A stretch of 20,140 nt of DNA from NCBI GenBank assembly GCA_902783995.1, contig CACZTG010000259.1, positions 1 to 20,140 on the forward strand. The letters run 5' to 3'. The position numbers and the translations under genes were made by a program. The notes below the pieces were generated by a model. That model was not told the origin of the DNA. It saw nothing but the letters and a program-made list of their open reading frames with translations, and did no database searches. Within the stretch, counting starts at the first letter, position 1, and every line of letters begins with the position of its first letter. The DNA is from an uncultured Ruminococcus sp. (GTDB lineage: Bacteria; Bacillota_A; Clostridia; RUG12999). Of this stretch, positions 7,070 through 13,589 are shown one piece after another.

Positions 7070-7785
7070 ACGGAAAAACCGCACTTGTTACGGGCTCAAC
7101 GCAGGGGATAGGCTTTGAAATCGCAAGGCTTTTGTCAAGCCGCGGCGCGAAGGTATTTGTTCACGGCGGCACAAGCGAGGAAAAATGCCGCGCGGCAAGT
7201 GAAAAAATACCGGGTTCCGTACCCGCAAAGGCAAATCTTTTAAGCCTTAATGAAATTGACGGTCTTTATGAAAAAACCGGAGGTGTTGACATACTTGTTT
7301 TAAACGCTTCAATTCAGTACAAAAGGAAATGGGACGAATTTTCCGAGGAAGAATACGATATTCAAATGGACTGCAACGTTAAAAGCTCCTATTTTCTGAT
7401 AAAAAAATATGTTCCTTATATGAAAGAAAACGGCTTTGGCAGAATTGTGACGGTAGGCAGCGTAAATCAATATAATAATCACCCGGAGCTTTCGCTGTAC
7501 GGCGTTACTAAGGCGGCGCTTGCAAAAATGGTACAGAATATTGCGCCTCAGCTTGCGCCTTCCGGCATAACAATTAACAATGTCGCGCCGGGGGCGATAG
7601 GTACTCCGCGGAACGAGGAAGCGCTAAGCGATGCCGACTTTAAGAAAAAAGTCGAAAGTAAAATTCCTTGCGGATATATAGGAAAGCCCGAAGATATAGC
7701 TCCGGCGGTTTTACTGCTTTGCTCCGATGAAGGCAGGTATATAACGGGCGCCGATTTAAAAATAGACGGCGGAATGAGTCTTTAA
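7057..7785 (+). CDS. SDR-family oxidoreductase (FabG-like), candidate sugar dehydrogenase
   Basis: The 242-residue protein is a classical short-chain dehydrogenase. The TGSTQGIG cofactor loop is at residues 12-19, and the LNAS strand at 82-85 stands in place of the usual NNAG. Catalytic Ser135, Tyr148 and Lys152 are present, followed by NNVAPGAIGTP at 174-184 and a C-terminal KIDGGMSL. Length and motifs are typical. In this operon it most likely oxidises a sugar to its lactone, or interconverts a sugar acid and its keto acid, with NAD(P). It overlaps the hydrolase gene by 13 bases and has a GAGGTG ribosome site. The substrate is unknown. A fatty-acid role is unlikely because no fab genes surround it. 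Confidence 0.9.
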   Translation: MFDLNGKTALVTGSTQGIGFEIARLLSSRGAKVFVHGGTSEEKCRAASEKIPGSVPAKANLLSLNEIDGLYEKTGGVDILVLNASIQYKRKWDEFSEEEYDIQMDCNVKSSYFLIKKYVPYMKENGFGRIVTVGSVNQYNNHPELSLYGVTKAALAKMVQNIAPQLAPSGITINNVAPGAIGTPRNEEALSDADFKKKVESKIPCGYIGKPEDIAPAVLLLCSDEGRYITGADLKIDGGMSL

Positions 7786-7804
7786 AAGTTAGGAGAGTTT
7801 ATAA

Positions 7805-8713
7805 ATGCATTTTAACGTAAAGGAAGAAATAATCAAATTAACACCGCAGTGGAAGGGCGAAAGACTGCCGGACGGTAGACCGAAGGTTGACGAAAAGTAT
7901 TTAAAAGCTTTAAAAACGCTTACACTTGAAGAAGTGTGGAAGCCCATATTCGTAAAAGGCTACGAAAGCCAGTTTGAGGGAAGACTTCATACGCTTCATG
8001 ACGACGGCAGAAAGCTGATAGGACGAGCGGTTACCGCAACCTACTGCCCGTTTCGTCCCGACCTTGACGAGGTTGTTAAGGATATAGGACGCTCGGAAAA
8101 CCGTACCGGTACATATAATCAGTGGGTAATAGATAACCTTATGGAATACGACGTACCGGTTATTGATATGTACGATAAAATTTATAAGGGCACGTTTCTT
8201 GGCGGCAACTTAACCACCGCGCTTAAAAACAAAACCAAAAACGAAAACGGCGGCGCAGTTATCTGGGGCGGAGTAAGAGATACCGAGCAGATGAAAAAGG
8301 TTAAGGATACGCAGGTTTATTACAGAGGCATTGACCCTACGCCGATACGTGATTTTATTATGACGGCGTATAACACTCCCACAAGAATAGGAAACGCAAT
8401 ATGCCTTCCCGGTGACGTTGTGTTCGGCGCGGGCGGCGGCGTGCTGTTTATACCTTCTCATCTTGTTGAAAAGGTTGTCGGCGGCGCGGCAAAAACACAG
8501 GTTAAGGATTTGTTCGGCTTTGAAATGATTACGCTCAACAAATTCACAACGGCGCAGATTGACAAAAACACCTGGACAAAGGATATGCTTGACCTTTTAA
8601 TGGACTTTATCGAAAAGGACGAAAGGGCAGCAGCTTACAGAGGACTTGACTGGAGCGAGGAATACGACCTTGCGATAAACGGTGACCCGAACGATACGCA
8701 GTCGGCGCTTTAA
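7805..8713 (+). CDS. RraA-family protein, candidate 2-keto acid aldolase
   Basis: The 302-residue protein contains the RraA/4-hydroxy-4-methyl-2-oxoglutarate aldolase fold. GGNLTTAL is at 133-140, GGVRDTEQM at 155-163 (the Arg-Asp pair of the pyruvate-binding site in class II pyruvate aldolases) and LPGDVVFGAGGGVLFIP at 201-217. Members usually have Asp residues in the last motif (DxDGV), whereas this protein has Gly at both places, so catalysis may differ. It is also longer than the usual 160-230 residues, with an N-terminal extension of about 70 residues and a tail. As last gene of the sugar-acid operon it could cleave the 2-keto-3-deoxy acid to pyruvate and an aldehyde. TAGGAG lies upstream of the ATG. 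Confidence 0.82.
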   Translation: MHFNVKEEIIKLTPQWKGERLPDGRPKVDEKYLKALKTLTLEEVWKPIFVKGYESQFEGRLHTLHDDGRKLIGRAVTATYCPFRPDLDEVVKDIGRSENRTGTYNQWVIDNLMEYDVPVIDMYDKIYKGTFLGGNLTTALKNKTKNENGGAVIWGGVRDTEQMKKVKDTQVYYRGIDPTPIRDFIMTAYNTPTRIGNAICLPGDVVFGAGGGVLFIPSHLVEKVVGGAAKTQVKDLFGFEMITLNKFTTAQIDKNTWTKDMLDLLMDFIEKDERAAAYRGLDWSEEYDLAINGDPNDTQSAL

Positions 8714-8723
8714 TTACAAACGG

Positions 8724-8747
8724 GGTTGTTGCGCTAAAAGCAACAGC
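8724..8747 (+). repeat. Left copy of the 18-bp direct repeat, with stem but no U-tract
   Basis: TGCGCTAAAAGCAACAGC at 8730-8747 recurs exactly at 8990-9007. In this copy the preceding GGGTTGT gives a hairpin with 10 pairs including wobbles, but AGGCAGAGGGG follows instead of T residues, so it should not terminate efficiently. It starts 10 bases after the rraA-family stop. Confidence 0.8.
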
Positions 8748-8989
8748 TCAGGCAGAGGGGCTGATTGATTTTAGATGCAGAATGGACGAAGCGAAGTATA
8801 ATGCGGCATAGCCGCATTATACCTTGCCCGAAGGCGTACGTGGGTACGTCGAGAGGTGAGCTTCGTTCATAACTTAAATGGCTTATAATATGAAGCTATT
8901 TGTGTTAAAACACAAATAGCTTCCACATCTTAATTTTTTAAGAGTATTCTTTTGTTTAAAAGGATAGAAACCGTGCCATTTAAGTGTTC
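8748..8989. mobile_element. 242-bp highly structured element between direct repeats (MITE-like or att-flanked remnant)
   Basis: This stretch without a gene is bounded by identical 18-bp repeats and is almost completely self-complementary. Module 1 (8782-8870) has a closing stem of 11 pairs (8782-8792 with 8860-8870, one wobble), a 12-bp hairpin 8796-8822 built on ATAATGCGGC, and a hairpin 8835-8848 (CGTAC/GTACG). Module 2 (8872-8985) is closed by ACTTAAATGGC with GCCATTTAAGT (8975-8985), 11 bp perfect. It contains hairpins at 8892-8923 (15-bp arms), 8929-8942 and 8945-8966. No transposase or other frame is present. The flanking duplication suggests insertion, and the paired structure suggests a non-autonomous element or structured RNA. 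Only one copy is visible in the window. Confidence 0.5.
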
Positions 8990-9018
8990 TGCGCTAAAAG
9001 CAACAGCCCCTTATTTTT
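8990..9018 (+). repeat. Right copy of the 18-bp direct repeat, with U-tract but no full stem
   Basis: TGCGCTAAAAGCAACAGC (8990-9007) is followed by CCCTTATTTTTTT. Joined to the left outer flank GGGGTTGT it would make GGGGTTGTTGC/GCAACAGCCCC, an 11-bp stem with a GCTAAAA loop and a T run. Here the left arm is missing because the element's AAGTGTTC precedes the repeat. The SGNH gene's stop codon (9019-9021, minus strand) abuts it. Confidence 0.75.
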
Positions 9019-9819
9019 TTACCATTTTGCTCCGCAGTTATGAAACGGTGTTCCTATAAACGCGGTTTGGGCAAAATCCTCCATATTGTGTCTTATTATA
9101 TAGTCTATGTATGTTTCTACCATACGGGCGGTTAAAATATAACCCGCGGCATTCAAATGACCGCCAAGGAAAAAACACTTTTTATATTCTTCATCAATTA
9201 CGGGCGCGTATTTTCTGAAATCCAGAACGTATGTATATTCAAACAAACCGGCTAATTCGTAAAGAATTTTTTGATGTATGTCGTTTGCTTCAATTCGTTT
9301 TTTGTCCGCATCTCCTTGCGGTATGGTCATAAGGAAAAAGCGCGCTTTCGGCTGAATTTCTTTAAGGCGCTGAATTATTTCGGCATAGTAGCCCGTAAAA
9401 GTTTTTTTGTTGTTTTTATAGTCGGATAAATCAATATCGTCTGTACTGCCGAGTTCGGTACCGCATTTTGATATATCGTTCACGCCGAGCGCTATAATAT
9501 ACGCCTGACACGCTTTAACGGGCGACCAGAAATTGTTAGCCTCAGCAAAGCTTTCGCAGTATTCTTTAGCCGTCATACCGCCTTTTGAAAAGTTATATAC
9601 CGTAAGGCCGCAGTTTCTCGCGATATACTGTCCCCAGGAATATTCAAAATAATCGTGGTATCCCTTTTCGTTTTTTTCGTTTAAAGATTCCATTTCTCCC
9701 GAAGAAAGGCTGTCGCCGACACAGCCGATTGTGCGGAAAATGCCGCAAAAGCCGCCGTCAGTTTTTAATACGTCCAAAGGTTTTTCATTTTCGTTTTTCA
9801 ATAAGTCGTGAATGTTCAT
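9019..9819 (-). CDS. Intracellular SGNH/GDSL hydrolase, candidate carbohydrate esterase
   Basis: The 266-residue protein is an SGNH hydrolase: GCVGDSLSSGE (Ser37 nucleophile) at 32-42, NFSKGG at 76-81, ALGVNDIS (Asn114) at 110-117 and LGGHLNAAGY (His221) at 218-227. These are blocks I, II, III and V in order. There is no signal peptide, so it acts in the cytoplasm. It follows the GH10 gene directly, so deacetylation of imported xylo-oligosaccharides is the likeliest job, though the acyl group is not shown. ATG at 9819 is chosen because AAAGGAG lies 10 bases upstream. A longer frame to 9885 would overlap the GH10 end and place that ribosome site inside the gene. It is the last gene of the minus-strand operon. 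Confidence 0.88.
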   Translation of the reverse strand: MNIHDLLKNENEKPLDVLKTDGGFCGIFRTIGCVGDSLSSGEMESLNEKNEKGYHDYFEYSWGQYIARNCGLTVYNFSKGGMTAKEYCESFAEANNFWSPVKACQAYIIALGVNDISKCGTELGSTDDIDLSDYKNNKKTFTGYYAEIIQRLKEIQPKARFFLMTIPQGDADKKRIEANDIHQKILYELAGLFEYTYVLDFRKYAPVIDEEYKKCFFLGGHLNAAGYILTARMVETYIDYIIRHNMEDFAQTAFIGTPFHNCGAKW

Positions 9820-9841
9820 TTTTATTTTTCTCCTTTTAAAA

Positions 9842-11173
9842 TTAATCAAGTGTAATATGTACAGTAACGTCGTATCTGTCATCAAGCTTTAATTTTTTTG
9901 TGTAATTTTTGTCGCCATAGCTGATTTCAAGCTCATAGTCGCCTTTAAAGCCGTTAACTACGGCAAAACCGTAATCGTTGCTTGCGAAAATTCCTTCCGT
10001 ATGCCATTCGTGATTTATAAGCTCATCTATCGCCTTAAAAGCGGGTTTGGGCGACAAATCGTAGTTCAAAAGCGCACCGAAGTATCTGTTTTCGCCGGCA
10101 TTCATCTGATTTGCGCCGTTTCCGTATGCAAGCCCGTCAACCAGATTCCAATAAACAATGGCGTCAACGTTTTTGTGGCTGAACCATATTTTATACATAT
10201 TTTTAAGAAGCTCCGCCTGGACCGCCATATCCTCGTCCGTATCCGAATACGCCGAAACCGTTATTTCCGAAAGCTGCAGCGGCTTGCCTAATTTTCCGAA
10301 GGTGTCGAGCACATCGTACATTTTCATGGGATTATATCTGTCAAGAGCGTATTCCTCCTCCTTTTCTCTCGGCACAAACTGATGATACTGGAGCCCTATT
10401 GCGTCAAAGTCCACGCCGCGCCTTTCAAGGTCACGGAGGAACAGATAGTAATAAGACCTTGTAAAATGAAAGTTTTCCCAAATACCGTCCGAATCGTTTA
10501 TGAATTTACGTTCAAACGGCAAATGCTCGGCAATTTTAAACGGGTATGAAACATAATCCTCCTCACGAAAAAATTCCGAAACGTATGTTGTGTCAAAGCA
10601 TTTCCACGTAAGGGCTTCGTTTACGATATCCCAGTCACGGATAATATCGCCGTACCTTTTTGCGACGTCTTCAAGGTAAGAACGGATAAACCGCTTTAAG
10701 GAACGGGTATCTTTCGGAAGCCAATCCGGATTGAACCTGTCATACACAAGGCAATGTCCCTTCATGCGGATGTTATTTTCAAGACAGAATTTTGTTATAA
10801 GGTCTGCGGGAGGACGGCGGTAAAATTTGGGGCTGTCTGCCGCAAACCGTCTTTTACCCTGTTCGGGCTCAACTGCGTTCAGATAAAAAGGAACAACCGC
10901 ATAGTTGAAAATTTTCGGGAAAAGCTCTCGGTATTTTTTATTTTTATCCTCACTGTCAAACTCATCCAAAAGAAACATATTGCAGCCGAAATTAAAATAA
11001 TGGTTTTTTTGTACGGCTTTAAAGGATACGCCCTTTATCGGCTCACCTTTTGAATCCTTAAATTCGATTCTTTTAAATCCTTTTCTGTAAAGCTCAATGC
11101 CCGAATTTATGCGTGACGTCATAAATTCCTTTTGTTCGTTAAAGTGTTTTAATGCGATTTCAGCTCTTGACAT
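9842..11173 (-). CDS. Intracellular GH10 endo-1,4-beta-xylanase
   Basis: The 443-residue protein is a family 10 glycoside hydrolase that cuts beta-1,4-xylan or xylo-oligosaccharides with retention. Landmarks are GHCLVYD (His140) in place of the usual GHTLVWH, DWDIVNEALTW with acid/base Glu186, LQYHQF at 261-266, LQLSEITVS with nucleophile Glu303, and YWNLVDG at 341-347. Residues about 390-443 form a small beta-rich tail. No signal peptide or binding module is present, so it should act on oligosaccharides brought in by the divergently encoded ABC importer. AAAAGGAG lies upstream of the ATG. The gene starts 15 bases after the response-regulator stop and is followed by the SGNH esterase gene, in one operon. 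Confidence 0.93.
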   Translation of the reverse strand: MSRAEIALKHFNEQKEFMTSRINSGIELYRKGFKRIEFKDSKGEPIKGVSFKAVQKNHYFNFGCNMFLLDEFDSEDKNKKYRELFPKIFNYAVVPFYLNAVEPEQGKRRFAADSPKFYRRPPADLITKFCLENNIRMKGHCLVYDRFNPDWLPKDTRSLKRFIRSYLEDVAKRYGDIIRDWDIVNEALTWKCFDTTYVSEFFREEDYVSYPFKIAEHLPFERKFINDSDGIWENFHFTRSYYYLFLRDLERRGVDFDAIGLQYHQFVPREKEEEYALDRYNPMKMYDVLDTFGKLGKPLQLSEITVSAYSDTDEDMAVQAELLKNMYKIWFSHKNVDAIVYWNLVDGLAYGNGANQMNAGENRYFGALLNYDLSPKPAFKAIDELINHEWHTEGIFASNDYGFAVVNGFKGDYELEISYGDKNYTKKLKLDDRYDVTVHITLD

Positions 11174-11188
11174 TTTCTTTTTCTCCTT

Positions 11189-11872
11189 TTAAATCTTTTT
11201 TTTAAAAATATCAAATGCCTGCGATTCATGCAGGTTTTTTATAAGAGTTTTCATATTGGGAACGTCAAATTTTTTAATAATTTTTGTAACCTGCGAACGT
11301 AATGTGGATTCCTCGACCACACGTTTTTTTGATATTTCTTTGTACGAAAGCCCGGAATAAAAATCGCTTAAAACTTCAAATTCCGCGGTCGTAAGCGTGC
11401 GGAGCAAATTAAACATATAAAGAATGGACTGATTCTGATTGCTGACGGTTTCGCAGTGACGCAAAATTTTCTGCGCAATGCGGGGGCTCAGTGATTTTGT
11501 GTTGGCGTACACATCTCTTATGGATTTGAGAATTTCCTCAAGAGGAGCGGTTTTTATCATGTAATCAACCGCGCCGGACATAAGCGCCCTGAAAATATAT
11601 TCGTCGTTTTCATGAATTGTAAGAACGATTATTTTTGTTTTCGGACTGATTTCAAGCACCTTAGGTATAACGGTTATACCCGCGTCGTTTGTTTCCATCT
11701 GAATATCGAGGAGCAAAATATCGGGCTTTTCGCGCGTTACCATTTCAAGACAAAGGGTGCTGTTTGTGGCAAATGAGGCACATTCCATATCATCGGTTGC
11801 ATTGATTTCATTTTTGAAATACTTGCAAAGATATTCAAGATCATCACACAGAGCTACTTTTATTTTTTTCAA
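11189..11872 (-). CDS. NarL/LuxR-type response regulator
   Basis: With the TTG start at 11872 the protein has 227 residues. The receiver domain (about 1-120) has the acidic pair Asp10-Asp11, phosphoacceptor Asp56 (LLLDIQM), Thr85 and Lys107 (MIKTAP). A LuxR/NarL helix-turn-helix follows at about 160-215 (LTTAEFEVLSDFYSGLSYKEIS). It should be phosphorylated by the upstream kinase and bind DNA, plausibly near the 13459-13489 palindrome. An in-frame ATG at 11893 is rejected because AAAGGAGG (11881-11888) would then lie within codons 2-4; that site is eight bases from the TTG. The gene overlaps the kinase gene by 29 bases and precedes the xylanase, which suggests xylan-related control. Confidence 0.93.
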   Translation of the reverse strand: MKKIKVALCDDLEYLCKYFKNEINATDDMECASFATNSTLCLEMVTREKPDILLLDIQMETNDAGITVIPKVLEISPKTKIIVLTIHENDEYIFRALMSGAVDYMIKTAPLEEILKSIRDVYANTKSLSPRIAQKILRHCETVSNQNQSILYMFNLLRTLTTAEFEVLSDFYSGLSYKEISKKRVVEESTLRSQVTKIIKKFDVPNMKTLIKNLHESQAFDIFKKKI

Positions 11873-13361
11873 CGTGTAAACCTCCTTTAACATATACAGG
11901 CAAAACTATCTGAAACCAGGTGAAGCTGCCCTCTTTGCTTTTTACATAAATTTTTCCCGAGTAAAGATTTAAAACCTTTTCCACATAATTAAGCCCTATA
12001 CCCCAATTTTCGTTGCTTTGTTTTGTGGAATAAAATACCTTAAATATTTTGGATAAATCCTTTGAACTTATTCCGCAACCGTTATCAAGAATTTCTATAC
12101 ATAAAAGGTTATCCTCGGAAAAAATTTTAATTTTTATAAACTTGTGCTTTGCGTTTTTTATTTTAAGCGCATCGACGGAGTTTGAAAACAAATTGGCAAA
12201 ACATTCGGTCAAGTGATATGAGTCGCCCTTTACAAGCAGATTATCTGTTTTTACAATCTCTATGATTTTTATTTTTTCGGAAGCTGTAATTCTTTGTACG
12301 GCAACATCGATACATTCCTTTATATTGACAATTTCGGTGCTTCGCTTAACATGACTTAGCATATTAAGCTTTCTTGTAACGGAGCCGAGCGAGCTTTCCG
12401 AAAGCGTATGAATATCCGTTAAGTTTTCTTTTGTGATATCGGGATTTTTCTCTATCATTTTAATGCTCTGCTGCGAAAGCCTTTCTATTGTAAAAAGCAC
12501 ATTTTTATAGGAATGAAAAATCAAGCTGATATTTTCGTTTAAAATCTGCGAATTGTGAAGCAGTTGTCTGTTTGTAACCACCTTCAGATTATCAAACGGT
12601 TTAAAATATATCGTTATAAATAAAATTATCAAAAGCAAAAATATTATTAAGGGTTGCGTCAGGGTATAAAAGCTCCAGTTCAGCGTTTTTGTGGGGAAAT
12701 ATAAAAGGTCCACGTTTTTGTGAAGCATTGTTTTAAGCGGGCCGGTGACGTAAAAAAATATTATAAACGTATATATTATAGCCAGATGTATAAGCGACAT
12801 AAGCGAGGTCTGCACTTTTAAGATGATTTTTGTGTTGCGGCAGTATGCAATAAGAGTATATAGCGGTATCAGCATATAAAAAATACAAACATATATGCTG
12901 TATCCCAAGTTATATTTCATAATAGCTTCGGCAACAGTACTCCGAAAGTTTTTTTCAAAAGCATTGATTGAAAGAAAAGCCTTGTAGGTTACAACGGGGT
13001 CGTTCATGATAACATACAAAAGTATCGGTATAAAAAGAATTATCTTTATATAATTTTTTACGTTTTTAAGAGTAAACAAAAAGAAAAGCGATGACAGCAT
13101 TATAATTGATATTCCGGCAGTAAACAGTCTTGATATCGACGATGGACCGAGCCTTATTTCGTTAAGCATAAGATAGGTCGAATAGTCAAACTGTGTAAAG
13201 CGGTAATATGTCGAAAATTTTGATATATACATAACGGAAGCAAACAGCAAAATTCCTATGCCGGCAAAATATCCGGAAAAAACCCAGGACATTTTGTTTT
13301 TAAAGTTTATGAAAAGCGTCACGGCAAGGAAAATCGCGATAAATATTATTGAACTTACCAA
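11844..13361 (-). CDS. Seven-TM sensor histidine kinase
   Basis: Started at TTG 13361 the protein has 505 residues. About seven hydrophobic segments fill residues 2-255, with no obvious extracellular sensor domain. A dimerisation region follows with IFHSYKN, whose His283 is the likely phosphoacceptor, in a context like the H-x-x-K-N boxes of AgrC/NatK-like kinases. The HATPase domain has an N box around 388-398 (FANLFSNSVDAL), G1 DNGCG at 426-430 and G2 GIGL at 454-457. GGAGG lies eight bases before the TTG. The frame extends upstream to another TTG at 13430, but that triplet is part of the promoter -35. It is first gene of the kinase-regulator-xylanase-esterase operon. The signal may be membrane-borne or tied to transport; this is inference. 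Confidence 0.9.
   Translation of the reverse strand: MVSSIIFIAIFLAVTLFINFKNKMSWVFSGYFAGIGILLFASVMYISKFSTYYRFTQFDYSTYLMLNEIRLGPSSISRLFTAGISIIMLSSLFFLFTLKNVKNYIKIILFIPILLYVIMNDPVVTYKAFLSINAFEKNFRSTVAEAIMKYNLGYSIYVCIFYMLIPLYTLIAYCRNTKIILKVQTSLMSLIHLAIIYTFIIFFYVTGPLKTMLHKNVDLLYFPTKTLNWSFYTLTQPLIIFLLLIILFITIYFKPFDNLKVVTNRQLLHNSQILNENISLIFHSYKNVLFTIERLSQQSIKMIEKNPDITKENLTDIHTLSESSLGSVTRKLNMLSHVKRSTEIVNIKECIDVAVQRITASEKIKIIEIVKTDNLLVKGDSYHLTECFANLFSNSVDALKIKNAKHKFIKIKIFSEDNLLCIEILDNGCGISSKDLSKIFKVFYSTKQSNENWGIGLNYVEKVLNLYSGKIYVKSKEGSFTWFQIVLPVYVKGGLHVEKNKSSSV
11881..11888 (-). promoter_or_regulatory. Ribosome binding site fixing the TTG start of the response regulator
   Basis: On the minus strand AAAGGAGG lies eight bases before TTG 11872. 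It sits inside the kinase coding region, so translation of the two proteins is coupled. Confidence 0.85.
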
Positions 13362-13369
13362 AAAAATCA

Positions 13370-13374
13370 CCTCC
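13370..13374 (-). promoter_or_regulatory. Ribosome binding site fixing the TTG start of the sensor kinase
   Basis: GGAGG on the minus strand is eight bases from TTG 13361 and lies between the predicted transcript start (near 13395) and the gene. Confidence 0.85.
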
Positions 13375-13401
13375 GCGGGGAAAAGGTAGGATATATATTT
13401 T

Positions 13402-13430
13402 AGTATAACACAAAAAATTGTTTTTTTCAA
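13402..13430 (-). promoter_or_regulatory. Sigma-A promoter of the kinase-regulator-xylanase-esterase operon
   Basis: On the minus strand TTGAAA (13430-13425), a 17-base spacer and TATACT (13407-13402) make a strong promoter. It places the transcript start close to 13395, with a leader of about 34 bases before the kinase start. Confidence 0.8.
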
Positions 13431-13458
13431 TAAAAGTTTTATTATTTCTTAAATATAC

Positions 13459-13489
13459 GCAAAACGCTTATAAAACATAAGCGTTTTGC
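13459..13489. promoter_or_regulatory. 31-bp perfect inverted repeat between divergent promoters, candidate operator
   Basis: GCAAAACGCTTAT (13459-13471) and ATAAGCGTTTTGC (13477-13489) are perfectly complementary around AAAAC. It is 28 bases upstream of the minus-strand -35 and 15 bases upstream of the plus-strand -35, so it lies upstream of both starts. No T run follows it on the plus strand, so a terminator is less likely than a protein-binding site shared by the two operons. The neighbouring response regulator is the obvious candidate. Confidence 0.6.
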
Positions 13490-13504
13490 TTCCAAAAAAT
13501 CATA

Positions 13505-13533
13505 TTGATTAAAATTTAGAAATTTGATATAAT
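13505..13533 (+). promoter_or_regulatory. Sigma-A promoter of the GLUG-ABC transporter operon
   Basis: TTGATT (13505-13510), a 17-base spacer and TATAAT (13528-13533) with an extended -10 TG at 13525-13526 give a strong start near 13540. A short near-palindrome, GTACAAAATTGTGC (13541-13554), follows just after it and could be an operator or a 5' end hairpin. Confidence 0.8.
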
Positions 13534-13589
13534 ATTATTGGTACAAAATTGTGCAAATTATATAAAAATTTTTAGGAGGAAAGATTGTT

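Noticed and set aside
8797..8802. TATAAT as a promoter -10 inside the element
   Set aside because: It is one arm of a 12-bp hairpin and has no -35 at proper spacing, and no gene follows.
8748..8989. Group II intron or tRNA-like gene
   Set aside because: Much too short and lacking a domain V-like end or reverse transcriptase; hairpin arms do not match tRNA acceptor, anticodon or TPsiC features. The likeness to a cloverleaf is only in overall shape.
8730..9007. CRISPR array
   Set aside because: Only two repeat copies, the intervening DNA is 242 bp and self-complementary, and no cas genes are present.
13362..13430. Upstream extension of the kinase to TTG 13430
   Set aside because: That TTG is the -35 hexamer of the operon promoter, and a strong ribosome site fits TTG 13361.
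13459..13489. Palindrome as an intrinsic terminator
   Set aside because: No gene is transcribed into it from either side and no T run follows on the plus strand; its place between divergent promoters favours an operator.
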